NCBI GenBank assembly: GCA_016185425.1
Contig: JACPNQ010000001.1
Span: forward strand, 62,001-126,000
Direction: 5' to 3'
Source: Acidobacteriota bacterium
GTDB taxonomy: Bacteria > Acidobacteriota > Terriglobia > Bryobacterales > Bryobacteraceae
DNA: 64,000 nucleotides
The notes under the pieces were generated by a model, which did no database searches, was not told where the DNA came from, and saw nothing but the letters and a program-made list of their open reading frames with translations. Made by a program: the position numbers and the translations under genes. Shown in pieces: positions 53,418-61,875 of the stretch (within the stretch, counting starts at the first letter, position 1; each line of letters starts with the position of its first letter).

Positions 53418-53502
53418 CCTATACGTCGACCTGCTCTACTATCGAAAAACTTCCTTCGATTACTTATAGTACGCAAGACCTAGGCCATGGACAAGAATGG
53501 CC

Positions 53503-54321
53503 TTACTTTTCTAGGGGGCTTATGGGCAATACCTTAGATTCCGATTGAAATTTCCGAAAATCCGAGTAGTCGATCTGCACATCAATGCGCATTCGCTTGA
53601 ATAGCGCCAACCGCGCATCGAAATCCACCTTGATTCGCAGCGGCATCCACAGCTCATCGTTCACGCGTGCCTGCTCCATCGAAAACCGTGCCCCGCGACT
53701 CAGCCTCGCCAGTACCAGTCCGAAGGAAACGGTATCGATCGCCTCGGCTTCGATCTTTAGCAGCGTTGAGTCCAGCTTGCTGATATAGAAGCGCCCCTTG
53801 AATTTTGTGAGCATCCGCTCGCGCGTGTCACGCGGCCGAAAAGAAGCCAACGGTGTTGCGTCGACAATCCACGCAGGTCGCCCTCCTACCGTCGTTTCGC
53901 CGGCCATTTGAAAGGAATACGCCTTCGGTATCTCCTGCACAAAGGAACGTTGCCGGCGGCGATCCTCCGCGTATTTGGCCAGCCGGCGCTCGCGCTGCTC
54001 TGCCGTTTCCTTCGCACGCTCAGCGGCCAGTTTGTCGATCTTTTCCTGTTCCTTCTTCTGCTCCTGCGCGGTGAGCGGCTTGCCGTTCTTCGCGACCAGC
54101 CGGCGGTACGGTTGTCCGTAGAGGCTGATGATTTCGTGTGTCTCCGTCTCGGACTTTGTCCGTGTGCCGCCCTTCCACTCCTGCTCCGCCGCGGTTTCCA
54201 GATACGCGTACTGGCGCGCCAATTCGTCATGGCGCCGATCTCGCTGCAGACACTTTTCAATAATCTCCCGGGGGTCTTGCGCCACGAGGGACAATCCGGC
54301 AATAGCGACGGCAATCCGCAT
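53503..54321 (-). CDS. Secreted hypothetical protein (LolA/DUF-like outer layer protein)
   Basis: 272 residues from ATG 54321 (MRIAVAIAGLSLVAQ); earlier codons lie upstream of a plausible signal peptide and overlap the divergent promoter region. A long charged helix ('TAQEQKKEQEKIDKLAAERA') is followed by a beta-rich part: 'YSFQMAGETTVGGRPAWIVD', 'KFKGRFYISKLDSTLLKIE' and 'SRGARFSMEQARVNDELWMP'. It resembles uncharacterised acidobacterial outer-membrane lipoprotein-sorting-like proteins; this is weak. It is divergent from gmhA. Confidence 0.7.
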   Translation of the reverse strand: MRIAVAIAGLSLVAQDPREIIEKCLQRDRRHDELARQYAYLETAAEQEWKGGTRTKSETETHEIISLYGQPYRRLVAKNGKPLTAQEQKKEQEKIDKLAAERAKETAEQRERRLAKYAEDRRRQRSFVQEIPKAYSFQMAGETTVGGRPAWIVDATPLASFRPRDTRERMLTKFKGRFYISKLDSTLLKIEAEAIDTVSFGLVLARLSRGARFSMEQARVNDELWMPLRIKVDFDARLALFKRMRIDVQIDYSDFRKFQSESKVLPISPLEK

Positions 54322-54368
54322 AAAGATCAGACGCTGTCCGCCGGATGGCGTTGCTAAAATGGTAGCGA

Positions 54369-54926
54369 ATGGATTCCATTGCCAAGTATCAGCAGGATTT
54401 AGCCGAAACCATCCGCGGCATCGACACCGATGGCGTACGGAAAGCCGTCGCACTCTTCTCGGAGGCGCGCGATCACGGCCGCACCATCTTCGTTTGCGGG
54501 AATGGCGGCAGCGCCGGCTCGGCTTCGCATTTTGTGTGTGATGTGTTGAAAGGCGCCAGCTTCGGGCGCGATAAGAAATTCCGCATCCTCAGCCTGAACG
54601 ACAACCTCCCCACTCTCACTGCCTATTCCAACGACGTGGGCTACGATGTCGTCTTCTCCGAACAGCTCAAGAACTTCGCGCAGCCCGGCGATGTGTTTCT
54701 CGCGATTAGCGGTTCCGGCAACTCGCCAAACGTTCTGCGCGGGATGGAAACCGCCACTGCCCTCGGCTGCAAGACAATCGCGATGACCGGCCGCGATGGC
54801 GGAAAACTCGGGCCGATGGCCGGGTTGCATCTGCATGTCGCCAATCCCCATATGGGCCGCATCGAAGACGCCCATATGGCGATGTGCCACATGATCGCCT
54901 ATCACTTCATGGAAGAAGCGCACTAG
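54369..54926 (+). CDS. gmhA: D-sedoheptulose-7-phosphate isomerase (phosphoheptose isomerase)
   Basis: A protein of 185 residues with one SIS domain: 'GRTIFVCGNGGSAGSASHF', 'LTAYSNDVGYDVVFSEQLKN', 'PGDVFLAISGSGNSPNVLRG', 'KTIAMTGRDGGKLGPMA' and the C-terminal 'RIEDAHMAMCHMIAYHFME', which holds the catalytic His/Glu region. It makes D-glycero-D-manno-heptose-7-phosphate, the first step to ADP-heptose for lipopolysaccharide core or S-layer glycans. The partner genes (hldE, gmhB) are not in the window. Confidence 0.93.
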   Translation: MDSIAKYQQDLAETIRGIDTDGVRKAVALFSEARDHGRTIFVCGNGGSAGSASHFVCDVLKGASFGRDKKFRILSLNDNLPTLTAYSNDVGYDVVFSEQLKNFAQPGDVFLAISGSGNSPNVLRGMETATALGCKTIAMTGRDGGKLGPMAGLHLHVANPHMGRIEDAHMAMCHMIAYHFMEEAH

Positions 54927-54973
54927 CGCAACTTTGCCTCCATTTCTGAGCTTTCTAATATAGAGGAGGCAAC

Positions 54974-55504
54974 ATGTTCAAAAGAAAGCTATTCCTGGCG
55001 GGAATGCTGTTGACGATACCGCTGTTCGCCGCGGATGTGCGCGTGCGAATCAATCTCGGCGCGGGACATCCGATTGTGCGTCCGAATCGAATGGTCATCG
55101 TCCGCCCCATCCGCCCATCCGCAGTCGTCGTGCGCGGCCCCGTCGTTTACGCGCCGCCTGTCGTCTGGGTAAGCCGCGCCGTTCCGCTCCCGCCGCGTGA
55201 TCGATTGCTCGCGGAAGACAGTGAAGTTATCCATCGCAGAGAGGACTGGGTCGATTCGACGCTAAACGTCAATAACAACGGCAAAGCGCTCTATCTCAGC
55301 GTCGACGGCCGTGCACACCTCGATTTTGCGGAAGTGCAATTCGGCAATGGCCAGGTGCAGGTCGTCGATTTCAGAGAGGGAATGGTGCAAGCGGGCACCT
55401 TCCCGCTTCTCGACTTCGCCGATGGCCGGCACATCAATAGCGTAAGACTTGTTGCCCGGTCGCAGACGCCGCGTTCCAAGTTAACGGTGCTGCTGGCGAA
55501 GTAG
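54974..55504 (+). CDS. Secreted hypothetical protein
   Basis: A protein of 176 residues with SD GAGGAGG just before the ATG. The signal peptide is 'MFKRKLFLAGMLLTIPLFAA', then a proline/valine-rich stretch ('RPIRPSAVVVRGPVVYAPP') and a compact C-terminal beta domain ('LYLSVDGRAHLDFAEVQFGN', 'INSVRLVARSQTPRSKLTVL'). No catalytic motif. It may be an envelope structural protein; family unknown. Confidence 0.75.
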   Translation: MFKRKLFLAGMLLTIPLFAADVRVRINLGAGHPIVRPNRMVIVRPIRPSAVVVRGPVVYAPPVVWVSRAVPLPPRDRLLAEDSEVIHRREDWVDSTLNVNNNGKALYLSVDGRAHLDFAEVQFGNGQVQVVDFREGMVQAGTFPLLDFADGRHINSVRLVARSQTPRSKLTVLLAK

Positions 55505-55508
55505 CGCT

Positions 55509-55859
55509 TTAATCCTTCGGCCGGCCCTTCCGGATGCGCTTCATGATCTTGTTCAGGTGTTCCGGATCGATGACGGCGTCCAGTTCAAACTGCAGATCCG
55601 GCGTCCGGTGCAGCGCCAACCGGTGCGCGACCTGAGTGCGGAGGTAGGCGCGGGCGTGCTCGAGCGCGGCCATCGCCTCCTCCCTCCCATCGCCGTTGCT
55701 AAGTGCAACCATTACACGGGCTTTGCGGCCATCGGGGGAGATGTGAACGTCGGTAACGGTGATTCCTTCGACGCGGGGGTCGCTCATCTCGTACTCGATG
55801 AGCTCGGTCAATTCTTCGCGGATCTGCTCGGATACGCGTTGGAGGCGAATGGCGTCCAT
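55509..55859 (-). CDS. rbfA: Ribosome-binding factor A
   Basis: A protein of 116 residues. Typical KH-type RbfA: 'QRVSEQIREELTELIEYEM', 'DPRVEGITVTDVHISPDGRK', 'ARVMVALSNGD' and 'HRLALHRTPDLQFELDAVI'. It helps 16S rRNA maturation and 30S assembly in the cytoplasm. It is usually beside infB/nusA/truB; here it stands alone. Confidence 0.95.
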   Translation of the reverse strand: MDAIRLQRVSEQIREELTELIEYEMSDPRVEGITVTDVHISPDGRKARVMVALSNGDGREEAMAALEHARAYLRTQVAHRLALHRTPDLQFELDAVIDPEHLNKIMKRIRKGRPKD

Positions 55860-55900
55860 TGGAGGTGCTTTCTACTTCCAGTATCTCGTACTATGGCGGG

Positions 55901-56341
55901 ATGCGCCTGATACTGGCGGTTTTTGCTCTCTTATTAGCGGGTTGTGCACACAAAAGGCCACTTTTGACACCGGTTTCGACACTAAAATGGTCCGATCTCG
56001 TCAAACGACCGTTTGAATTGACCGCATTCACGGTCACGAAGGAGATTCCGCTTCCGGCAACCCGCCGGCCGACGATCCAGTTCGCGGAACCGGACCAGGT
56101 GAGCGGAATGGCCGGCGTGAACCGGTACGGCCTCCGGGCAAAGTTCGGTGAGGGCCACACCATCGTCTGGATCACCCCGCCGATCGCCACGCGAATGGCC
56201 GGCCCGCCGGAGGCGATGGCGCTCGAAGGGCAGTTCCTCAAAGCGCTGCCGGAAATGAAATACATCGAGCTGGTGGGAGACGAATTGCGGTTTCGCAACG
56301 CGGAGAGCAACACCTATCTAATTTTTAAGCGTAACCCCTGA
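55901..56341 (+). CDS. META-domain (HslJ-like) lipoprotein
   Basis: 146 residues from ATG 55901 (MRLILAVFALLLAGC), which gives a lipobox L-L-A-G-C; the upstream part of the frame has no signal. The META pattern is 'RRPTIQFAEPDQVSGMAGVN', 'RYGLRAKFGEGHTIVWITP', 'AMALEGQFLKALPEMKYIEL' and 'LRFRNAESNTYLIF'. It is an envelope lipoprotein, in other bacteria linked with stress or antibiotic tolerance. Divergent from rbfA. Confidence 0.82.
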   Translation: MRLILAVFALLLAGCAHKRPLLTPVSTLKWSDLVKRPFELTAFTVTKEIPLPATRRPTIQFAEPDQVSGMAGVNRYGLRAKFGEGHTIVWITPPIATRMAGPPEAMALEGQFLKALPEMKYIELVGDELRFRNAESNTYLIFKRNP

Positions 56342-56390
56342 AACGGTACTGCCTCTACCAGCACTAGATGTGTATTCAGTAACCGGATGC

Positions 56391-56437
56391 CCGGCCTGGA
56401 GGTTTCAGTAATGGCATACTCGGATCTTCCAGGCCGG
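56391..56437. promoter_or_regulatory. Inverted repeat upstream of the sigma-factor gene
   Basis: CCGGCCTGGA (56391-56400) pairs perfectly with TCCAGGCCGG (56428-56437) across a 27-base loop, 43 bp before the sigma-factor start. There is no T-run. It may be an operator or a leader hairpin; no reliable -10/-35 pair was found in 56342-56479. Confidence 0.4.
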
Positions 56438-56479
56438 CTGCTATCATGTGGTGTACTGAGGACTTAGGCAAGAGGCCTT

Positions 56480-57040
56480 ATGCAGTTCGTCAATTTCGAT
56501 CTGGCGTATGTGCAGCGGCTTTCCGCGGGCGACTCCGACACGGAACGTCATTTTGTCGCCTATTTTGGGGAGTTGCTGGGGATTAAGCTACGAGCGCGTG
56601 TGCGCTCGGCGCAACTTGTGGAAGAGATCCGGCAGGAGGTGTTTTTGCGGACGTTCCGGTTGATCCGGCGGCCGGATGGGATTCGGCAACCGGAGCGGCT
56701 GGGGCCACTTGTTAACTCGATTTGCGATAACGTTGTGCTGGAGTTCCGGAGGGCGGGGGATCGCGATCCCGCGCCGCTCGACGAGAAATTCGATACGAGG
56801 GACGACGCCGTGGACGTAGAAACAGAATTGCTTAGCGTGGAATCTTCGACGGCAGTCCGTCATGTTCTTGAAACGCTTCCGCGGCGAGAGCAACTATTAC
56901 TACGGGCCGTCTACTTCGATGAAAAACAGCGCGACCAGATTTGCCGGGAGCAAGGCGTCGACCGGGAGTACCTGCGGGTACTGCTGCATCGGGCCCGGCT
57001 GATCTTTAAAGCAAAATATGTCGAGTTGACAGGCAAGTAA
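56480..57040 (+). CDS. ECF-type RNA polymerase sigma factor
   Basis: A protein of 186 residues. Sigma-2 region 'EIRQEVFLRTFRLIRRPDG' and 'GPLVNSICDNVVLEFRRAG'; sigma-4 region 'VRHVLETLPRREQLLLRAVY' and 'KQRDQICREQGVDREYLRVL', 'LHRARLIFKAKY'. SD AAGAGG lies 4 nt before the ATG. It heads a four-gene operon with an anti-sigma factor, an unknown protein and a TPR-CHAT protease (gaps of 7, 7 and -1 bp). Confidence 0.93.
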   Translation: MQFVNFDLAYVQRLSAGDSDTERHFVAYFGELLGIKLRARVRSAQLVEEIRQEVFLRTFRLIRRPDGIRQPERLGPLVNSICDNVVLEFRRAGDRDPAPLDEKFDTRDDAVDVETELLSVESSTAVRHVLETLPRREQLLLRAVYFDEKQRDQICREQGVDREYLRVLLHRARLIFKAKYVELTGK

Positions 57041-57047
57041 CCAACCC

Positions 57048-57704
57048 ATGGACCACCAAGAAGCCAAGAACGCGAAACTGCTGGAGCGCTATCTACTCGG
57101 AGAGATGGCCAGTCCGGAGCGGGATGCGTTTGAGGAACATTACTTCTCGTGCGCGGTGTGCGCTGAGGAATTGGTAACCGCCGCGAAGTTCCTCGATAAC
57201 GCGCGGCGGCCCCTGCTTCCGTTGGAAGCGGAGGGATCGCCAGTCACGAACAAAGAAAGCCAGGGGCTCCCTTGGTGGGAGCGTTGGCTGGTGTTGGCGC
57301 CGAAGCCAGCTTTGGCCGGACTATGCGCTGTACTGGCGATCGCGCTGGTATGGCGCGGCCGCCCGGAGAGCCTGCAGCCGGAAGTTACGGGAAGCTATTT
57401 CGTAACCGCGACGAGGGCGGCGGGCGGCGCACCGCGGAGGATTGAGCTAGAGCCCAGTCAGAGGCGGGTAGCATTATTATTCAACCAGACGGATGCGTCG
57501 GCGACGCAATTGACTTTCGTGCTGGAAGACGCAAGCGGACGGACCGTGCTACAGTTTGGCGGCCGGGCGCCGAAAGATACGAGCGATGTTCAAATTCTGA
57601 TCCCGGTGACGGGACTACACGCAGGAGTCTACAATCTTCGAGTGCAAAATGCGGTTACACATGCCGACGTAGCCGCATTACCATTCGAACTAACCGTTCG
57701 CTAA
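57048..57704 (+). CDS. Zinc-finger anti-sigma factor, single-pass membrane protein
   Basis: A protein of 218 residues. The zf-HC2 motif is H31-Y-F-S-C35-A-V-C38 in 'FEEHYFSCAVCAEELVTAA', preceded by 'LLERYLLGEMASPERDAFEE'. One TM helix follows ('PALAGLCAVLAIALVW'), then an outer beta-sandwich-like domain ('VALLFNQTDASATQLTFVLE', 'LQFGGRAPKDTSDVQILIPV'). It should bind the sigma factor encoded 7 bp upstream and hold it at the membrane until a signal releases it. Confidence 0.9.
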   Translation: MDHQEAKNAKLLERYLLGEMASPERDAFEEHYFSCAVCAEELVTAAKFLDNARRPLLPLEAEGSPVTNKESQGLPWWERWLVLAPKPALAGLCAVLAIALVWRGRPESLQPEVTGSYFVTATRAAGGAPRRIELEPSQRRVALLFNQTDASATQLTFVLEDASGRTVLQFGGRAPKDTSDVQILIPVTGLHAGVYNLRVQNAVTHADVAALPFELTVR

Positions 57705-57711
57705 AAAATCT

Positions 57712-58461
57712 ATGTCAGAGCGCAATCGCTACTACACTTACTCCGCGTCCGGGTCGGCATTTGGAGGAGTTCTCACCAGCCCTACCTCGCTGACCGTTCC
57801 TACCCAGGCCATGGCCTCGCTTTCACCGGCGGGAGGAAATGGCTCGTCCACTGTGGAGAACTTCGCTGTTCCCGGCATCTTGTCCGTTCGCCAGGCGACG
57901 ACGACGGTTCAGGGAGATCCGAAGCAGACCGAGCTTACCGTGAGCATTGAAGGAATTAACCTGATGGACATCCTGAAGGTGGACCGGCTTGTTCTGCACA
58001 TGGTAAGCCAGCCGGATCCGTCCGGTTACGAGACGTGGGTGAGCCCCGGGGGCTCCTTCATGGAAGGACTGACGATTCACAACGAGCCGGTGCAATTAAA
58101 TTCCGCGGTAGCGACCTTCGACAAATATCCGACCTACTCTTCGCTGGAGCGCGCCTACGTGGAGGGCGCCTTGAAGGGGTTGATCATCGAACCCGGCACG
58201 CTCGGCGCGCCGTGTACCGCTTACGAGCTGAACGGGTGCAAGACGGCGGTAGGCGACGTGAAGGCGACGATTTACCCGATGGATGGGACGTCGGGCGGAC
58301 TGCGGGTGAAAGACTTCGCGACGATTTATTTTGGGGAATACCGTATATCGAAATATGCGCGGCACCTGACGATGCTGCGAGTGGAACTGGGATGCGACAC
58401 GAGCGGAGGGATGGGCTTCGGAGACGGCTCGGGCAACGGGCATTGGGAACCGCCAGTTTAA
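57712..58461 (+). CDS. Unknown protein encoded between anti-sigma factor and CHAT protease
   Basis: A protein of 249 residues without signal peptide or membrane helix. It starts MSERNRYYTYSASGSAFGGV; the first ~60 residues are Ser/Thr/Gly-rich and look flexible, the rest beta-rich ('TELTVSIEGINLMDILKVDR', 'TIYFGEYRISKYARHLTML'), ending Gly-rich ('GMGFGDGSGNGHWEPPV'). I recognise no domain. Its stop shares one base with the start of the CHAT gene (TAATG), so the two are tightly co-translated. It is a candidate substrate or partner of the protease. Confidence 0.8.
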   Translation: MSERNRYYTYSASGSAFGGVLTSPTSLTVPTQAMASLSPAGGNGSSTVENFAVPGILSVRQATTTVQGDPKQTELTVSIEGINLMDILKVDRLVLHMVSQPDPSGYETWVSPGGSFMEGLTIHNEPVQLNSAVATFDKYPTYSSLERAYVEGALKGLIIEPGTLGAPCTAYELNGCKTAVGDVKATIYPMDGTSGGLRVKDFATIYFGEYRISKYARHLTMLRVELGCDTSGGMGFGDGSGNGHWEPPV

Positions 58462-60863
58462 TGCGGTGCTGGCCAGTCTATCTGGCGGCGCTACTGGTAC
58501 TACATACGAGTTGTTCAAAGACCGCGCAGACGGCGGAAGAGATTTTCGCGAAGGCGGAAACAACAGCGGACGATGAACGGTACGAAGACGCGCTCGCGCT
58601 AATCCCGACGGAAGCGCTGCTGGAGGAGATGAAGGTCGCGCCGGGACTGCGCGACCGGTTCCTCGTATTGCGGGGCGAGATGCTCGCACAGCGGAAGGAC
58701 GGCGCGGAGGGTTTGGCCTTGTTAGCGGCGCCGCTGCGGAATGGCGCCGATAGGGAGCTAGACCGGCACCGGAGGCGTTCGTGGGGCTTGGCGATGTGCC
58801 GCACCGCGCGAACGGCGGCGGACCGGGAATCCGGCGTCGCGGTGTTAGACGCGGTGCTGGCGGAGTCTCCGCCGTTGAGCGCGGAAGCGGGGAAAGTGCA
58901 GTTGCGCCGCGGAGCGTGCTTGCGCGCGATGGCGCAATTTTCGCGCGCCGAGGAGGCGTATCTCAGCGCGCTGCAAGCGGCCAAGGCGTCGAGGGACCGG
59001 CTGCTGGAGGCGCAGGTATTGTCGTCGCTGGGAAGTTTGTGCGCGAGCCTCGAGCGTTTCGATGAGGCGTCCGTCTATACAAAAGACGCGCTACGCGCGG
59101 CGGCGAACGCCGGCGCCGCGGGGCGGCATGTGACACGGCGCGCGCTGGACAATCTGGGCTGGCATCAGCTAGAGCTCGGCGACTACGAGCGGGCGATGGA
59201 CACGCTGCGGCAGTTTCAACCCCAGCATGAGCGGGAGCGCGTGGTGAACGAGACGAACCAAGCGCGGACGCTGCTGGCAATGGACGACGCGGAGGGCGCC
59301 GAGCAGCACTTCGAGAAGGCGTTGGCCGCGGCGCGAAGCGGGACGAATTCCGACGCGAGCCAGCAGGTGGCGGTGATGCAGGGGCTATCGATGGTCTCTT
59401 ACCGCCGCGGGAAATGGTTTGATGCGGCGCGTTGGAACCGCCAGGCGATGGAACTGGCGCAGAAGCTGAAGCAGACGGACATGGAACGCGCGGGGAACCT
59501 GATTGATGCGCGAATCCGGATCAGCCAGGGAGATCCCGCGGGAGCGGAGCCGATTCTGCGCAAGTTACTCGCGGACCGGGATCTGCCGCGGGGCGCGCAA
59601 TGGACGGCGCACGTTGAGTTGGCGCGCGTACAGGCGGGGCGCGGGAAGAACGCGCAGGCGGAAGCGGAGTTTGAGAAGGCGATGCGCTTGGTGGAGGAGG
59701 CGCAATCGACGCTGACCGCCGCCGAGGACCGGATTTCGTATTTTTCGAGCGGCATTGAGGTTTATCGCCAGGCGCTGCAGTTTTTGTTGAAAGACAATCG
59801 GGCCGTCGATGCGCTGGCTGTGGCGGAGCGGAGCCGGGCGAGAACGATGCAGGACAACAGCGTCCGGCGGGCGCGGCGTGGGGCGACGGTGCTGTTTTAC
59901 TGGTTGGATGAGCCGGCATCGCACTTGTGGGTCGTTGCGCCGAAAAGCGCGCCGGTGTATTTCCGCCTGCCGGGTGCGAAAGAGATTCAGGACCTGGTGG
60001 AGCGGCACAACCAGTTCCTGCTGCGGGCGCGCAATCCGTTGACGGAGGGCGGACAGGAGGCGCGGCAGTTGTTCGAGATTCTGGTGAAGCCGGCGCTACG
60101 CCATTTGAGCGGGCGGCGAGTATTTCTGTCCCCCGACGGGGGCTTGCACGCGCTCAATTTCGAGACGCTGGTGGCGACCGGTCCGCCGGATCATTACTGG
60201 CTGGAGGACGCGGAGATCTCGGTGGTGCCCGGATTGACGGGATCGTCGAACGGAACGCGGCCGAAATCGAAGCGGATGCTCGCGGCGGGGGATGCGGTGG
60301 ATACAGAGGCGGGGTATGGGCGGCTGCGTCACGCGGGCGAGGAGTTGGACCGGATCGGGGCGCAGTTTGGAGTGACCCCGCTGCGGCGGGAGGCGGCGAC
60401 GCCACGAGCGGTGAAAGCGGCGTTGGGGGAAGATCCTGTGTATGTCCATTTTGCGGCTCATGCGGCGGCGAACCGTTTGCGGCCGTTGGAGTCGGCGATT
60501 CTTTTGTCGCCGGACGGGGCGTCACACAAGTTGTATGCGCGGGAGGTGGCGAAGATCCCGATGCGAGTGCAGTTGGTGACGTTATCGGCATGTACGGCGG
60601 CTGGGGCGAAGGCGTTTCGGGGGGAAGGGCTGGTGGGGTTTGCTTGGGCGTTCTTGGGCGCGGGGGCGGAGAACGTGGTGGCCTCGCTGTGGGAGGTGGA
60701 CGACGCGAGCACGCCGCAATTGATGGAGCAGATGTACCGGCAGTTGCAGTTGGGGCGGACGCCGGGGGAGGCGCTGCGGGAGGCGAAGCTGGCATTTTTG
60801 CGTTCGGGGACGGCGTTGCAAAAGCCTTATTTTTGGGGAGCGTTTTTGCATTTTCAGCAGTAG
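58461..60863 (+). CDS. TPR-CHAT protease lipoprotein
   Basis: 800 residues from ATG 58461 (MRCWPVYLAALLVLHTSC); the longer open frame upstream is the shadow of the preceding gene. The lipobox-like L-H-T-S-C18 suggests a lipoprotein. The N-terminal ~500 residues are TPR-like repeats ('KVQLRRGACLRAMAQFSRAE', 'RRALDNLGWHQLELGDYERA', 'MQGLSMVSYRRGKWFDAARW'). The C-terminal CHAT (caspase-like) domain has the dyad His667 ('VYVHFAAHAAANRL') and Cys711 ('TLSACTAAGAKAF'), plus 'GLVGFAWAFLGAGAENVVAS', 'LWEVDD'. A protease with a sigma/anti-sigma pair in one operon suggests signal-controlled proteolysis. Confidence 0.93.
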   Translation: MRCWPVYLAALLVLHTSCSKTAQTAEEIFAKAETTADDERYEDALALIPTEALLEEMKVAPGLRDRFLVLRGEMLAQRKDGAEGLALLAAPLRNGADRELDRHRRRSWGLAMCRTARTAADRESGVAVLDAVLAESPPLSAEAGKVQLRRGACLRAMAQFSRAEEAYLSALQAAKASRDRLLEAQVLSSLGSLCASLERFDEASVYTKDALRAAANAGAAGRHVTRRALDNLGWHQLELGDYERAMDTLRQFQPQHERERVVNETNQARTLLAMDDAEGAEQHFEKALAAARSGTNSDASQQVAVMQGLSMVSYRRGKWFDAARWNRQAMELAQKLKQTDMERAGNLIDARIRISQGDPAGAEPILRKLLADRDLPRGAQWTAHVELARVQAGRGKNAQAEAEFEKAMRLVEEAQSTLTAAEDRISYFSSGIEVYRQALQFLLKDNRAVDALAVAERSRARTMQDNSVRRARRGATVLFYWLDEPASHLWVVAPKSAPVYFRLPGAKEIQDLVERHNQFLLRARNPLTEGGQEARQLFEILVKPALRHLSGRRVFLSPDGGLHALNFETLVATGPPDHYWLEDAEISVVPGLTGSSNGTRPKSKRMLAAGDAVDTEAGYGRLRHAGEELDRIGAQFGVTPLRREAATPRAVKAALGEDPVYVHFAAHAAANRLRPLESAILLSPDGASHKLYAREVAKIPMRVQLVTLSACTAAGAKAFRGEGLVGFAWAFLGAGAENVVASLWEVDDASTPQLMEQMYRQLQLGRTPGEALREAKLAFLRSGTALQKPYFWGAFLHFQQ

Positions 60864-61186
60864 GGGCCGACTCCCCCTTGTTGCGCAAAGCGAGCGCGAA
60901 GGCGGGTATTACTTAGTACGATTTGCCCGGCGACTGAGTGAACGCAGTTTTGGACCGATTGATGGAGTGCTTTTTCTCCAGTCTACGCGTTATGATTTGA
61001 GAGCCCATCAAGAACAAAGCACTTGGACCTGGCACTGGCGGTCCAGCCGGCGCCGTATTCCATACGGCAAAGGTATTGTTGCGCGTTCAGTCAGCCCTTG
61101 GATGCACGCGGCCCGGTCGTAAGGTGGATTTAAGGGAAATCTGAATCTGCGCCGTACAAACAAATCTGCAAAATAGAGTTTTCCCC
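60864..61186. other. Intergenic region
   Basis: No gene is seen. A short perfect hairpin, GCCGTAT-TCC-ATACGGC, lies near 61051-61070. No clear promoter or terminator with a T-run was found. Confidence 0.45.
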
Positions 61187-61840
61187 ATGCTGTCTCTAGC
61201 TACTTTCGTCGTTCGCGGCTTGGCGCGCCGCGCCGGTCCGTTGTTGATCGGCGCCAACTGCTGCTTTTGCGCCGTAATCTGGAGCCATCCAGACGTGCTG
61301 GCCAGTTTACCGGCACCCGTGGTCAATACGGGTGTGCTGTTCTCCGACGACCTCGCGCCGCAGATGCAAAGCGAATTCCCGCAGTACTCCATTTGGAATA
61401 CTGGCTCCATCGTTGGCTACTTCGGTTTCGAATGGCGCGCGCCGATATGGACGACGATTGTGGTCGATCCTCCGACGTTCCACGACGACGGCGAGGATCT
61501 CGATTCCATCATCCGCTCGATCTTTTCTCCCCTAATTCCGGCGGGTCAAGGGCCGAACCCTCCCGGCCCGCCAGCGCCGTTCATTCCGTCAAGCGATCCG
61601 CCTTCCTCGAATGATCCGCCGCCGTCGAACCCCAGCAACGATCCGCCAGGGCAGAATAATTCCACGCCTCCTTTGAACTCGGATCCGCCGACGGGCGGGC
61701 CGGGGAATCCGAGTGTGTCCCTGGACGCGGCCGCGGTGCCGGAGCCAAGTGCCTGGATATTGAGTTTGTTGGGACTTTTGGCCGCCGGGGGATTGCAAGT
61801 GTTGGGGAGGCGGGGGCGCCCTTCGGCCGGTAATGAGTAG
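61187..61840 (+). CDS. PEP-CTERM sorting-domain protein with Pro/Ser/Asn-rich linker
   Basis: A protein of 217 residues. N-terminal hydrophobic segment ('GPLLIGANCCFCAVIWS'), a short globular part, then a low-complexity Pro/Ser/Asp/Asn stretch (about residues 120-180, 'SSDPPSSNDPPPSNPSND'), and at the end 'AAVPEPSAWILSLLGLLAA' followed by 'GRRGR'. Pro-Glu-Pro, a hydrophobic helix and an Arg cluster form the exosortase sorting signal. It is probably processed by EpsH/exosortase (not in this window) and delivered to the cell surface or exopolysaccharide. Confidence 0.82.
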   Translation: MLSLATFVVRGLARRAGPLLIGANCCFCAVIWSHPDVLASLPAPVVNTGVLFSDDLAPQMQSEFPQYSIWNTGSIVGYFGFEWRAPIWTTIVVDPPTFHDDGEDLDSIIRSIFSPLIPAGQGPNPPGPPAPFIPSSDPPSSNDPPPSNPSNDPPGQNNSTPPLNSDPPTGGPGNPSVSLDAAAVPEPSAWILSLLGLLAAGGLQVLGRRGRPSAGNE

Positions 61841-61875
61841 TCTTCCCGCATTATGATGGGAGTCCGGGAACGGAC

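Noticed and set aside
58035..58460. N-terminal extension of the CHAT protein
   Set aside because: It is the out-of-frame shadow of the 249-residue protein; ATG 58461 starts a clean lipoprotein signal.
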